DNA from: Candidatus Gastranaerophilales bacterium
GTDB lineage: Bacteria > Cyanobacteriota > Vampirovibrionia > Gastranaerophilales > Gastranaerophilaceae
Assembly: GCA_028693235.1 (NCBI GenBank)
Contig: JAQUVW010000005.1
Span: 124,001-188,000 of the forward strand
DNA: 64,000 nucleotides
Direction of reading: 5' to 3'
Below the pieces are notes generated by a model. It saw only the letters and a program-made list of their open reading frames with translations, searched no databases and was not told the DNA's origin. This document shows, in pieces, positions 52,728-61,524 of the stretch. Positions within the stretch are counted from its first letter, which is position 1, and each line of letters starts with the position of its first letter. A program made the translations under genes and the position numbers.

Positions 52728-52788
52728 ATATGTAATGTTAGATGTAAATTAAATTATATTCATTACACGTATGTAATAGATTGGTGCT

Positions 52789-53262
52789 ATGAAACGAACT
52801 TTAATTTCAATACTATTAATAACTATTATGAGTCCAATATCAGCTCTGGCAGTGGCATTTGATTACGGCACAACAAGCGATGGCTATAAATTTGTAAAAC
52901 ATCAGCATAATGAAGCATCATATCAAAACGCCTGGTGCAGTGCTCATGGTGGAGTTACAGAGTATGAAAACAAGGATTTCACAAGGGTTGATTGCTTAAC
53001 CTCCACAAATGCAGTTGAATTTGATTTTGCAAATAAATGGGCCGAGAGCATCGGACAGGCTCTGCACTATCAATTAATGACAGGAAAGAGGGCAAAAGTT
53101 GTTCTGATTTTAGAATACCCGCAAAAGCAAATGGTTTACTACAAAAGAGTTAAAGCCCTGGCACAAAAGTACAATTTTGATGTTGAATATGTGACACCTG
53201 CAATACTACATTTAAAAAACGGACAATGCTCCAATCCTGAGTGCAAATGCCACAGGAAATAG
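52789..53262 (+). CDS. exported nuclease-like protein
   Basis: The 157-residue protein has a signal peptide (residues 1-20, ending ALA). The body contains WCSAHGGVTEYENKDFTRVD, then CLTSTNAVEFDFANKWAES and IGQALHYQLMTGKRAKVVLI. This matches a widespread bacterial protein family with a D ... ExD ... K arrangement that resembles the PD-(D/E)XK nuclease fold. Paired Cys residues and a C-terminal CSNPECKC may bind metal or form disulphides. Nuclease activity is inferred. Confidence 0.65.
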   Translation: MKRTLISILLITIMSPISALAVAFDYGTTSDGYKFVKHQHNEASYQNAWCSAHGGVTEYENKDFTRVDCLTSTNAVEFDFANKWAESIGQALHYQLMTGKRAKVVLILEYPQKQMVYYKRVKALAQKYNFDVEYVTPAILHLKNGQCSNPECKCHRK

Positions 53263-53514
53263 CATCTTGTCATAAATTTTAATATAAAATATATAACGAT
53301 ATGCTTGTGATAATATAAAATAAATAAGCATATTTTATGGTAAAAGAATTTGTAGGTCTGTGTAATATGAAAATTTTATTAAAAAGGATTATAGCACATA
53401 TGGTATGATAAGCTCTAGTGTACATTTGTCGTATCTTTGGTTATAAAAACTTGCATGTAAAGACATTCAAGAAACGTCGAAAAATAAATACAAAAAGTAT
53501 GGAAAGGAGTTTAA

Positions 53515-53829
53515 ATGAAAAAGATATTTTTAATTCTCATTATTTTACTTGTGAATTCCCCCTCTGTTTTTGCTTCATCTAATACAAGAGGATTGTTATG
53601 GATGAAGACCACAGAGCCAGTTTATATAACATCAGAAGGTGTTGGGAACTCATCAAAAATGGGGGTATCAAAATCCGTAAATGTTCTTAGGTTAGTAACG
53701 AGCGGGGATGCAGGAATAAAAAAAGCCATTGAGAACGGCAATATTAAAAAAGTTAATTATATAGACCAAGAAATAGAAAAATTCCTTGTTATATATGAGA
53801 AACGAACTACAAGAGTATATGGGGAATAA
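53515..53829 (+). CDS. TRL-like exported protein
   Basis: The 104-residue protein has a strong AAGGAG and a signal peptide ending VFA. The mature part follows the TRL pattern: GLLWMKTTEPVYIT, SKMGVSKSVNVLRLVTSGDA, GIKKAIENGNIKKVNYIDQE and a terminal YEKRTTRVYGE. TRL proteins were named from a tRNA-associated locus; the function is unknown. It begins a run of small envelope genes. Confidence 0.75.
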   Translation: MKKIFLILIILLVNSPSVFASSNTRGLLWMKTTEPVYITSEGVGNSSKMGVSKSVNVLRLVTSGDAGIKKAIENGNIKKVNYIDQEIEKFLVIYEKRTTRVYGE

Positions 53830-53832
53830 ATT

Positions 53833-53925
53833 ATGAATAAGCAGTTTCTTATTTTGGCAATGCTATTAATGGCGTCGGGGCTGGCATGTACAGTGTTTAG
53901 GAGCAAAGGAGTAGCCAGTGTTTAA
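53833..53925 (+). CDS. 30-residue hydrophobic peptide
   Basis: ATG 53833 opens a short frame, MNKQFLILAMLLMASGLACT and about ten more residues. It resembles a signal peptide with a Cys at its end, but GLAC is not a canonical lipobox. It overlaps the next start by 8 bases. It may be a tiny lipoprotein, a leader peptide or chance. Confidence 0.35.
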   Translation: MNKQFLILAMLLMASGLACTVFRSKGVASV

Positions 53926-54457
53926 AGATTTTTTAGAAATAATTATACAAGAAAAAGTTAAGCTAATATTTTCAGCTATAATATCAGCATTTGCTTTGCC
54001 TTTTATTATTTCAAAGTATTACTATTTAAGCATAATAGATATATCTTTAATTTACATTGGCACTCTTTTTTGTTTATTTATTTTGCTTGCAGTCGGCAAT
54101 ATACTTAGTTATTACAAAGAAAAATTTGCTAACGATAGTTTTTCTAAAATCTTAAAAGACTATTTTGCTTTGCTAATTGCAACTCTGACAACAGCTTTAA
54201 TTTATATTTTTAATGACTATATTCCAACCGACTTAAATCCTAGATTGTTCTTTGCTTTGGTAGCTCAAATGTTTTTAGCCATTTGGGTATTAACAGTTTT
54301 ATTACATAGTTTATTCTCGATTATTAAACCATTTAAATTTAAAATGAATTGTAATAAAAAAATAGCAGATTATTATGATGAACAAATCACACCGACAACA
54401 GACGAGCAGGAATTGGCAGAATTAAAAAATAAATTAGGCTTGGTAGAAGAAGACTAG
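53918..54457 (+). CDS. four-helix membrane protein of unknown function
   Basis: The 179-residue protein starts at GTG 53918 behind AAAGGAG. It has four hydrophobic helices (near 15-35, 37-60, 82-98 and 110-135) and an acidic cytoplasmic tail (TTDEQELAELKNKLGLVEED). No family is recognised. It lies in a run of cargo genes, and a role in phage exclusion is only a guess. Confidence 0.7.
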   Translation: MFKDFLEIIIQEKVKLIFSAIISAFALPFIISKYYYLSIIDISLIYIGTLFCLFILLAVGNILSYYKEKFANDSFSKILKDYFALLIATLTTALIYIFNDYIPTDLNPRLFFALVAQMFLAIWVLTVLLHSLFSIIKPFKFKMNCNKKIADYYDEQITPTTDEQELAELKNKLGLVEED

Positions 54458-54529
54458 AATTAAATCCAGCCACCGATATACGACAGCTAAAATAAGCATA
54501 CAAAGCAAACAAAAACCTTAAAACACTCA

Positions 54530-54546
54530 TTATAACTACGTTATAA
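54530..54546. promoter_or_regulatory. palindrome upstream of the ankyrin-M48 gene
   Basis: TTATAAC-TAC-GTTATAA is a perfect 7-bp inverted repeat, with a third TTATAAC adjoining, 43 bases before the ATG. It may be an operator overlapping a -10 element. Confidence 0.4.
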
Positions 54547-54588
54547 CTTATAACACCTTCCGTTTCGCAAATTGTAAAGGATAAGATT

Positions 54589-56316
54589 ATGAAAAAAATT
54601 ATTATTGCTATATTTTTATTATCATTCGCACAGTCTATTTCTTTGGCAAAGGTAGAAGAACCGACACCAGAGCAAGCAAAATATATAGAGCAGCTGCAAG
54701 CTGAAAACATAAAAATTACTCCATACAATTTTTCTTTATCCATTCAAAAAGGAAATGATGCTTGCGTAGAAAAATTTTTAAAAGCTGGAATATCGCCTAA
54801 TACAAAATTTGGTGGAGAGCCTGCAATAACAACTGCAATTAAGTATAATCAAAATAAAAGCTTAGATTTGTTACTTAAAGCGGGAGCAGACCCTAATACA
54901 ATTTATGCAGGCTGGACACAATTAAACTACGCAATAAACAGGAAAAATGCTTATGCCGTAAAACAGCTTATAGATTATGGTGCAGATATAAAGAAATCAA
55001 ATTCAGGATATACCCCACTTCAGCTTGCGGATAAAAAGAAAAATATTGAAGTTATAGAAATAATACAAGCTGAATTGGCAAATGAAGTTAAAGTCGAAGA
55101 CAAACTAACAGGGAGTGTTTTACTTGATATTGCAAAAAAAGACCCTGAATTAATTATTTTACAAACCACCCCAACAATTTCAAAAGACCAGCTAGCAAGA
55201 AAAATAGAAAAAGATAATAGAGAATATGAACAAATAAAAAAGCAGTTGTCGCAGGAACAATATGCCACATATAGAGTGTTTGAAAAAATTGTTAGAGCAA
55301 ATAATTTAGAGTATCAAAATTGGCGATTTGGTTTTAATCTGGATCCAGAGGAGGTTAATGCTTCTGCATCCAGTGCAAACTTATTGATAATTAATAGCTC
55401 ACTATATGATTCTCTTTATCAAAATGAAGATGCTATTGCATTTATTATTTCTCATGAATTATCTCATTTTTTATTGGGGCATCATCAAATATCTTTAGAG
55501 AATAATGCAAAAATACAGCAGATACAAGCACAGACAAATGTTTCAAGAACCAAATCGGAGGAACACCGACAAATGAGTAACTGGAATAATGTTTATGGAA
55601 ATCGGACTGCTGCACTCGGAAATGATGTCGCGTACTTGGGATATAGTATGAATGCATGGGCAAATCAAAAAATAATTGATAATATATATAAGCAAGAAAG
55701 GGATTTAGAATATCAAGCCGATAAAGAGGCAGTAAAATTAATGACAAGAGCTGGATATAATGTCAACAAAGGGAATGAGGCATTAGAATTTTTATCAAAT
55801 CTCCCTAATGTTTATACTGAAAGAAGCACGCATCCGCCTTTAAATTTAAGGCAAATTGAAATTACAAAAGAAACTTTTTATACAGATGCAAATACGCTAA
55901 AAGCACAAGGTAATTGCAATATTTATAATTCACCTGTTTTAACTGCTAGTAAATCAATGGATAAAAAAACGGTGGTTCTTAATAAGCCTAAAGATTTTAT
56001 TGTTAGCAAATATTCGACAGAAAATAATTATGAGAGAAATATTAGATTAGGTTATCTTTCATATTGTAATAATAATATGACCGAATCCATAAAATTTTTC
56101 GAACAAGCTCACGATCAAAATAATCTAAACTATGTTCCAGCTTTGTATATTTCTTATGCCAATGAATATTTATATTATGCAAGTAAGGACAAAAGATATT
56201 TAAAACAAGCCTTAAAATGGGCAAGAAAAGCTACAAGAATATCAGGGAATGCTTATACAGCAACGCAAAAAACGGAGCTTGAAAAATTGGTTTTTGATTT
56301 AAAACAAACACAATAA
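54589..56316 (+). CDS. exported ankyrin-repeat M48 metallopeptidase
   Basis: The 575-residue protein has a signal peptide (residues 1-22). Three to four ankyrin repeats span about 45-170 (ITTAIKYNQNKSLDLLLKAG, ADPNTIYAGWTQLNYAI, GYTPLQLADKKKNIEVIEII). An M48 peptidase domain follows, with HELSH at 289-293, HH in GHHQ, and Glu374 in EYQADKEAVKLM as third zinc ligand; THPPLNLR is also typical. The C-terminus has a TPR-like helical part. M48 enzymes such as BepA/LoiP act on outer-membrane proteins. Fusion to ankyrin repeats suggests regulated substrate binding in the periplasm. Confidence 0.88.
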   Translation: MKKIIIAIFLLSFAQSISLAKVEEPTPEQAKYIEQLQAENIKITPYNFSLSIQKGNDACVEKFLKAGISPNTKFGGEPAITTAIKYNQNKSLDLLLKAGADPNTIYAGWTQLNYAINRKNAYAVKQLIDYGADIKKSNSGYTPLQLADKKKNIEVIEIIQAELANEVKVEDKLTGSVLLDIAKKDPELIILQTTPTISKDQLARKIEKDNREYEQIKKQLSQEQYATYRVFEKIVRANNLEYQNWRFGFNLDPEEVNASASSANLLIINSSLYDSLYQNEDAIAFIISHELSHFLLGHHQISLENNAKIQQIQAQTNVSRTKSEEHRQMSNWNNVYGNRTAALGNDVAYLGYSMNAWANQKIIDNIYKQERDLEYQADKEAVKLMTRAGYNVNKGNEALEFLSNLPNVYTERSTHPPLNLRQIEITKETFYTDANTLKAQGNCNIYNSPVLTASKSMDKKTVVLNKPKDFIVSKYSTENNYERNIRLGYLSYCNNNMTESIKFFEQAHDQNNLNYVPALYISYANEYLYYASKDKRYLKQALKWARKATRISGNAYTATQKTELEKLVFDLKQTQ

Positions 56317-56318
56317 TT

Positions 56319-56729
56319 TTATCTGTAGCTACCAACTTTACTGCCGTATTTATTATATTCCGTGGTTCTTCCTGATGAATCAGTTTTAAATGAACCTGTT
56401 TTGTTTCCATATTTATCATAGCTTGTATAGCCTGAAGAAGTCTTTTTATAGCTACCAGTTTTTGAACCATATTGATTATATGTTGAATATCCGCTTGAGG
56501 TTTGTTTTATAGAGCCTGTTTTAGAACCATATTGGTTGTATGTGTTGTATCCTGAAGATGATTGCTTGTATGAGCCAGTTTTAGAGCCGTACTGATCATA
56601 AGAATTATATCCACTTGAAGTCTCTTTGTAAGAACCTGTTTTAGATCCATATTGGTTGTAAGAATTAACAGCAAAGGCTGAATTTGCAATTAATATAAAA
56701 ATAAATATGGTTAATATTTTCTTATACAT
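56319..56729 (-). CDS. exported 20-residue-repeat protein
   Basis: The 136-residue protein has a signal peptide ending AFA, then six tandem copies of a 20-residue unit, roughly Y-N-x-Y-[ND]-Q-Y-G-S-K-T-G-S-Y-K-x-[TS]-S-S-G. The last copies drift (DKYGNKTGSF, NKYGSKVGSYR). The Tyr/Gly pattern suggests a stacked beta structure or a wall-binding repeat. It converges on the M48 gene with a 2-base gap. Function is unknown. The repeats in the DNA are degenerate, so the array is old or under selection. Confidence 0.8.
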   Translation of the reverse strand: MYKKILTIFIFILIANSAFAVNSYNQYGSKTGSYKETSSGYNSYDQYGSKTGSYKQSSSGYNTYNQYGSKTGSIKQTSSGYSTYNQYGSKTGSYKKTSSGYTSYDKYGNKTGSFKTDSSGRTTEYNKYGSKVGSYR

Positions 56730-56831
56730 AGGCCCTCCAAGTTATTAATAACAACATAATATTACATCAAAAATATGCACCAATACTCAATTATTACAGG
56801 ACTTAACATGAAATAGTGTATCCGTTTTTTG

Positions 56832-56840
56832 TGATATAAT
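56832..56840 (+). promoter_or_regulatory. extended -10 promoter of the type I RM operon
   Basis: TGA directly before TATAAT (56835-56840) forms an extended -10. No clear -35 is seen. The hsdR ATG is 33 bases downstream. Confidence 0.55.
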
Positions 56841-56872
56841 TTTTAAGTTCAGTAGTATGGCGAAGTGGTTTT

Positions 56873-59800
56873 ATGGCTTTTAATGAAGATACAAGAGTAA
56901 AAATACCTGCAATCTTAACTTTAACAAGATTAGGATATAAATATTTGTCATTGAAAAGTGCAAAATGGGATATAGAAACTAATATTTTTACTGATATCTT
57001 CAAAGATAGCATAAGAAAAATAAATAATAATGTTGAAGACGAGGATATAGATAAACTTTATAAAGACATTTCATTAATGCTTGACTATGAAGATCTCGGG
57101 AAAGCCTTTTATGAAAGATTGACTTCATCATCAGGGATTAATCTAATAGATTTTGAAAATTTCTCAAACAATGAATTTCATGTCGTTACAGAATTAACTT
57201 GTAAAAATGGTGATGATGAGTTTAGACCTGACATAACAATTTTAATAAATGGTATGCCGCTTTGTTTTATAGAAGTTAAAAAGCCAAATAACAGAGAAGG
57301 CGTATTGGCTGAACGTGATAGAATAAATGTTCGCTTTAAAAACAAGAAATTCAGAAAATTTATAAATATTTCTCAAATTCTAATGTTCTCAAATAATATG
57401 GAATATGATGATGAGTCGATAGTGCCTATTCAAGGAGCTTATTATTCATCTACATCAACTTCTAAAGCTTTCTTTAACTGCTTTAAAGAAGAGCGACCTG
57501 AAGAACTTAGATTCATAATGGATTCGGAAAAACAAGATACTGAAAACTTTATTTTAAAGGATAATAACCAACCAACATTAAAGAATTCTCCTGAATTCAT
57601 AACAAACAAAAATGAAAATACTCCAACGAATAGGTTAATAATTTCTTTGTTTTCAAAAGAACGACTTAAACAATTCCTGAAGTATGCAATTGCTTATGTT
57701 GAAACAGAAAAAGGTTTAGAAAAGCATATAATGAGGTATCCTCAGTTTTTTGCTTCTAAAGCTATTCAGGATGAACTAGAAAAAGGGACTAAAAAAGGAA
57801 TTATTTGGCATACCCAAGGAAGCGGCAAAACTGCACTAAGCTTTTACAATGTTAATTGGCTTACTCAGTATTATGCAAAGAAAAAAATCATACCTAAATT
57901 CTATTTTATTGTTGATAGGCTAGATTTAAGAAATCAAGCCTGCAGAGAATTTACAAGCAGAGGCTTAAAAGTTCATACCGTCAATTCTAGAGAGGACTTT
58001 GTAACTGATATTAAAAATCCAGCTTCTATTAGTAACGACTCTGGTAAAAATGAGATAACTGTTATAAATATTCAGAAATTCAGTGAAGATTCAAAAGCAG
58101 CTACTTCTAGTGATTATAATATTCAAACGCAAAGAATTTATTTTATTGATGAGGCTCATAGAAGCTATGATCCTAAAGGTAGCTTCCTCGTAAATCTCGT
58201 TAATTCTGACCCTAATGCAATTTTTATTTCGCTTACAGGAACTCCATTGATAGGGAAGAAAAAATCTACAACAATTTGGGGCGATTATATACATAAATAC
58301 TACTATAATGCGTCCATTGCGGATGGCTATACGTTAAGACTGATGAGAGAAAATATAGAAACGAAATATAAGCTTCAAATGCAAGATATTCTTCAAAAAA
58401 TCACAATAAAAGAAGGTGATATCGATGACAAACAAATCTATGCTCATAAACGATTTGTAGAGCCTATGCTTGATTATATCGTAGATGATTTAACAAGTAG
58501 TAGAATAATGCATAATGATAGTACTCTTGGTGGAATGGTCGTATGTCATAGTTCTGGACAAGCAAAAATGTTACAAGAATTTTTTGAGCATAAATATAAA
58601 AATAATCCCGATAGTGCTATAAAAACTTCAGCACTAATTCTGCATGATATCGGCACAAAAGAAGATCGAAAAGACGAGGTTGATGATTTTAAAGCCTGCA
58701 ATATAGACTTATTATTTGTCTATAATATGTTATTAACTGGCTTTGATGCTCCAAGACTCAAGAAATTATATTTGAACAGAGAAGTAAAAGCTCATAACTT
58801 ATTGCAAACTCTCACTAGAGTTAATAGGCCTTATAAAGGCTTTAAGTATGGTTATGTTGTTGACTTTGCTGATATTAAAAAAGAGTTTGATAAAGCAAAT
58901 AAAGCATATTGGGACGAGTTGCAAGGCGAGCTTGGTGATGAAATAGACAGCTACTCTAATTTATTTAAATCCGCTGATGAAATTGAACAGGAAATTGAAG
59001 AAATTAAAGAAACTCTGTGGAATTACACAACAACCAATAGTGAAGTATTTTCACAAGAAATATCACAAATAAGCGATAAAACCGAATTGCTTTCGATTAG
59101 GAAGGCTCTTCAAACAGCAAAAGAGCTTTATAACCTCATTAGATACACTCAAAATGATGATAATTCACTTAAATATGAGGATCTTATCAGAAAAATTGAC
59201 TTCCGAAAATTCAGAGAACTATTGAGAGAAGTAGAAAACCATATTATTCTCATTAATAGAAAAGAAGCAATTGAGAAGGGCATTGATACTACCCAACTTT
59301 TAAATGTAGCTATGGAAGATGCGCTTTTTACTTTTCGCAAACTTAGTGAAGCAGAACTGATATTAGCCGATGAATTGAAAAATGTTTTAAGAAGGACTCG
59401 TGAAGGGTTAGGTGGTTGCTTTGATAAAAAAGATCCAGCTTGGATTAGTTTAAAGGACGAGTTGGAAAGGCTTTTTAAAAAGAAAAATCTTGATGAAATT
59501 ACTCAGGATGAAATGAAACAAAATATAGACATTCTTAATGATATTTACGACAAAATAAAAGAACTTAATCGTAAAAATGATTTGCTAAAAGCCAAATATA
59601 ATAATGATAAAAAATATGCCAGAGTTCATAAGCGTATTATGCAAGAACGTTCGTTAAATCAAAAAGAGTCTAAAATTTGTGACGTTTTAAATGACGTTAA
59701 AGAACAAACCGATGAAAAAGTGTTACAAAACGACAACGTACTTGAAAGTGATTCATATTTCGCTAAAATGGTGTTAAGACTAGTATTTACAGAGTTCAAA

Positions 59801-59896
59801 AAAAGGAATATAGATCTCGATGCAGAGAGTGCTAAATACATAAGCAATCAGCTAACTCGAGAATATTTAAATGAATACAAAGGACAGTGTGCATGA
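56873..59896 (+). CDS. hsdR: type I restriction endonuclease subunit R
   Basis: The 1007-residue protein has an N-terminal nuclease domain (RPDITILI, Asp120, then FIEVKKPN with Glu134-x-Lys136). The SF2 translocase motor has Walker A HTQGSGKTA near 315 and a DEAH box FIDEAHRSYD near 425. Motif III is SLTGTPLIG and motif VI is QTLTRVNRPYKG. The C-terminal helical region contacts the methylase. It cleaves DNA lacking the methylation specified by HsdS after ATP-driven translocation. It is the first gene of hsdR-hsdM-hsdS, and its stop overlaps the hsdM start (ATGA). Confidence 0.95.
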   Translation: MAFNEDTRVKIPAILTLTRLGYKYLSLKSAKWDIETNIFTDIFKDSIRKINNNVEDEDIDKLYKDISLMLDYEDLGKAFYERLTSSSGINLIDFENFSNNEFHVVTELTCKNGDDEFRPDITILINGMPLCFIEVKKPNNREGVLAERDRINVRFKNKKFRKFINISQILMFSNNMEYDDESIVPIQGAYYSSTSTSKAFFNCFKEERPEELRFIMDSEKQDTENFILKDNNQPTLKNSPEFITNKNENTPTNRLIISLFSKERLKQFLKYAIAYVETEKGLEKHIMRYPQFFASKAIQDELEKGTKKGIIWHTQGSGKTALSFYNVNWLTQYYAKKKIIPKFYFIVDRLDLRNQACREFTSRGLKVHTVNSREDFVTDIKNPASISNDSGKNEITVINIQKFSEDSKAATSSDYNIQTQRIYFIDEAHRSYDPKGSFLVNLVNSDPNAIFISLTGTPLIGKKKSTTIWGDYIHKYYYNASIADGYTLRLMRENIETKYKLQMQDILQKITIKEGDIDDKQIYAHKRFVEPMLDYIVDDLTSSRIMHNDSTLGGMVVCHSSGQAKMLQEFFEHKYKNNPDSAIKTSALILHDIGTKEDRKDEVDDFKACNIDLLFVYNMLLTGFDAPRLKKLYLNREVKAHNLLQTLTRVNRPYKGFKYGYVVDFADIKKEFDKANKAYWDELQGELGDEIDSYSNLFKSADEIEQEIEEIKETLWNYTTTNSEVFSQEISQISDKTELLSIRKALQTAKELYNLIRYTQNDDNSLKYEDLIRKIDFRKFRELLREVENHIILINRKEAIEKGIDTTQLLNVAMEDALFTFRKLSEAELILADELKNVLRRTREGLGGCFDKKDPAWISLKDELERLFKKKNLDEITQDEMKQNIDILNDIYDKIKELNRKNDLLKAKYNNDKKYARVHKRIMQERSLNQKESKICDVLNDVKEQTDEKVLQNDNVLESDSYFAKMVLRLVFTEFKKRNIDLDAESAKYISNQLTREYLNEYKGQCA

Positions 59897-61524
59897 TAGA
59901 TAAAGATTTTACGACAAAAACCAAAGAATTAATTGATGGACTAAAAAGCACTTGTGCCAATTTCGGATTAGGTAATGATGGCAATGAATTTAAGATAATA
60001 ACTCAAATATTTCTATATAAATTTATAAACGATAAGTTTGGATATGAAGTAAAAAAAATTGACCAAAAGCTTGCAAAAGCTGATGAATGGGAAGAAGAAA
60101 TTGCTAAATATTCAGATAACGAATATGAATTACTTTTGATGCAATTACCTGAATCATCTGCTCAACTTAAAAAAGAACATTATTTGTCTCATTTATATAG
60201 CATTCAAAATGAGGCCGATTTTGCAAAAACTTTTGATGATACCCTTAGAGACATCGCCATTTTTAATACAGATATATTTTCTGTCAAAACAGAAAGCGGA
60301 GCAAAGGTTACGTTGTTTGATGAATTGACCAATTTTATAACTGATCCGTCTCAAAGAAATAATTTTGCTAGAGCTTTAATCAATAAATTAATAAATTTTA
60401 ATTTCGAATCAGTATTTAACAAAAAATACGACTTCTTTGCTACAATATTTGAATATTTAATTAAGGACTACAATACTGATAGTGGAGGTAAATATGCAGA
60501 ATATTATACTCCTCATTCAGTAGCAAGAGTAATGGCTGAAATCCTTGTTGATAAAAATGTTAGCAATGTAAAGTGCTATGATCCTTCAGCAGGTTCAGGA
60601 ACCTTGCTGATGTGCTTAGCTCACGAAATAGGTGAAGATAAATGCTCTATATTCTCCCAAGACATTTCCCAAAAATCATCAGGGATGCTGCGTTTAAACC
60701 TTATATTGAATAATTTGGTACATTCTATTCAAAATATCATACAAGGTAACACTATACTGAAACCAGAACACAAAGAAAATGATAACACGCTTAGAAAGTT
60801 TGATTATGTAGTTTCTAATCCACCTTTTAAACTTGATTTTAGTGATTACAGGGATGATTTGGATACAAAAGCAAATAAAGAAAGATTTTTTGCGGGTATT
60901 CCAAACGTACCAAATAAGAAAAAAGAATCTATGGCAATTTATTTAATGTTTTTACAACATATTATTTATTCGCTTAAAGATACAGGTAAAGCAGCTGTTG
61001 TAGTACCTACAGGATTTATTACCGCACAAAGTGGAATAGAGCTAAAAATAAGACAAAAACTTGTTGACGAAAAAATGCTCAAAGGTGTAGTTTCTATGCC
61101 TAGCAATATCTTCGCAAGTACAGGAACTAACGTTTCAGTTATATTTATTGATAAAACAAATAAAGATGGTAATGTCATTTTAGTTGATGCATCTAAACTG
61201 GGAATAAAAATAAAAGAAGATGGTAAAAATCAAAAAACAGTGCTATCTGATGAAGAAGAACAAAAAATAATAAATATATTTAAGAAACAAAAAGAAATTG
61301 AAGATTTATCAGTTATTGTAACTTATGATACTATTAAGAAAAAAAACTATTCTTTTAGTGCCGGACAATATTTTGAGATAAAAATAGACTCTATTGATAT
61401 TACTCATGAAGAGTTTAAAGAAAAAATGGACTCTTATAAATCAAACCTAAATAAATATTTTGTAGAATCAAATGAATTACAGAAAAAAATACAAATTCAA
61501 CTGGATGGAGTACTGTATGAATAG
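59893..61524 (+). CDS. hsdM: type I DNA methyltransferase subunit M
   Basis: The protein has 543 residues from ATG 59893, overlapping the hsdR stop. It has an N-terminal helical HsdM domain and the SAM-binding motif DPSAGSGTLL near residue 229. The catalytic N6-adenine motif NPPF lies near 308 (YVVSNPPFKLDF). It methylates adenine at the sequence set by HsdS and protects host DNA. It overlaps hsdS by 8 bases. Confidence 0.95.
   Translation: MIDKDFTTKTKELIDGLKSTCANFGLGNDGNEFKIITQIFLYKFINDKFGYEVKKIDQKLAKADEWEEEIAKYSDNEYELLLMQLPESSAQLKKEHYLSHLYSIQNEADFAKTFDDTLRDIAIFNTDIFSVKTESGAKVTLFDELTNFITDPSQRNNFARALINKLINFNFESVFNKKYDFFATIFEYLIKDYNTDSGGKYAEYYTPHSVARVMAEILVDKNVSNVKCYDPSAGSGTLLMCLAHEIGEDKCSIFSQDISQKSSGMLRLNLILNNLVHSIQNIIQGNTILKPEHKENDNTLRKFDYVVSNPPFKLDFSDYRDDLDTKANKERFFAGIPNVPNKKKESMAIYLMFLQHIIYSLKDTGKAAVVVPTGFITAQSGIELKIRQKLVDEKMLKGVVSMPSNIFASTGTNVSVIFIDKTNKDGNVILVDASKLGIKIKEDGKNQKTVLSDEEEQKIINIFKKQKEIEDLSVIVTYDTIKKKNYSFSAGQYFEIKIDSIDITHEEFKEKMDSYKSNLNKYFVESNELQKKIQIQLDGVLYE

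Noticed and set aside
56319-56729. CRISPR array
   Set aside because: The periodic 60-bp DNA pattern is a coding repeat with a signal peptide, not short identical repeats separated by unique spacers.
56857-56883. Eight-codon upstream frame overlapping the hsdR start
   Set aside because: There is no ribosome site and the length is easily explained by chance.
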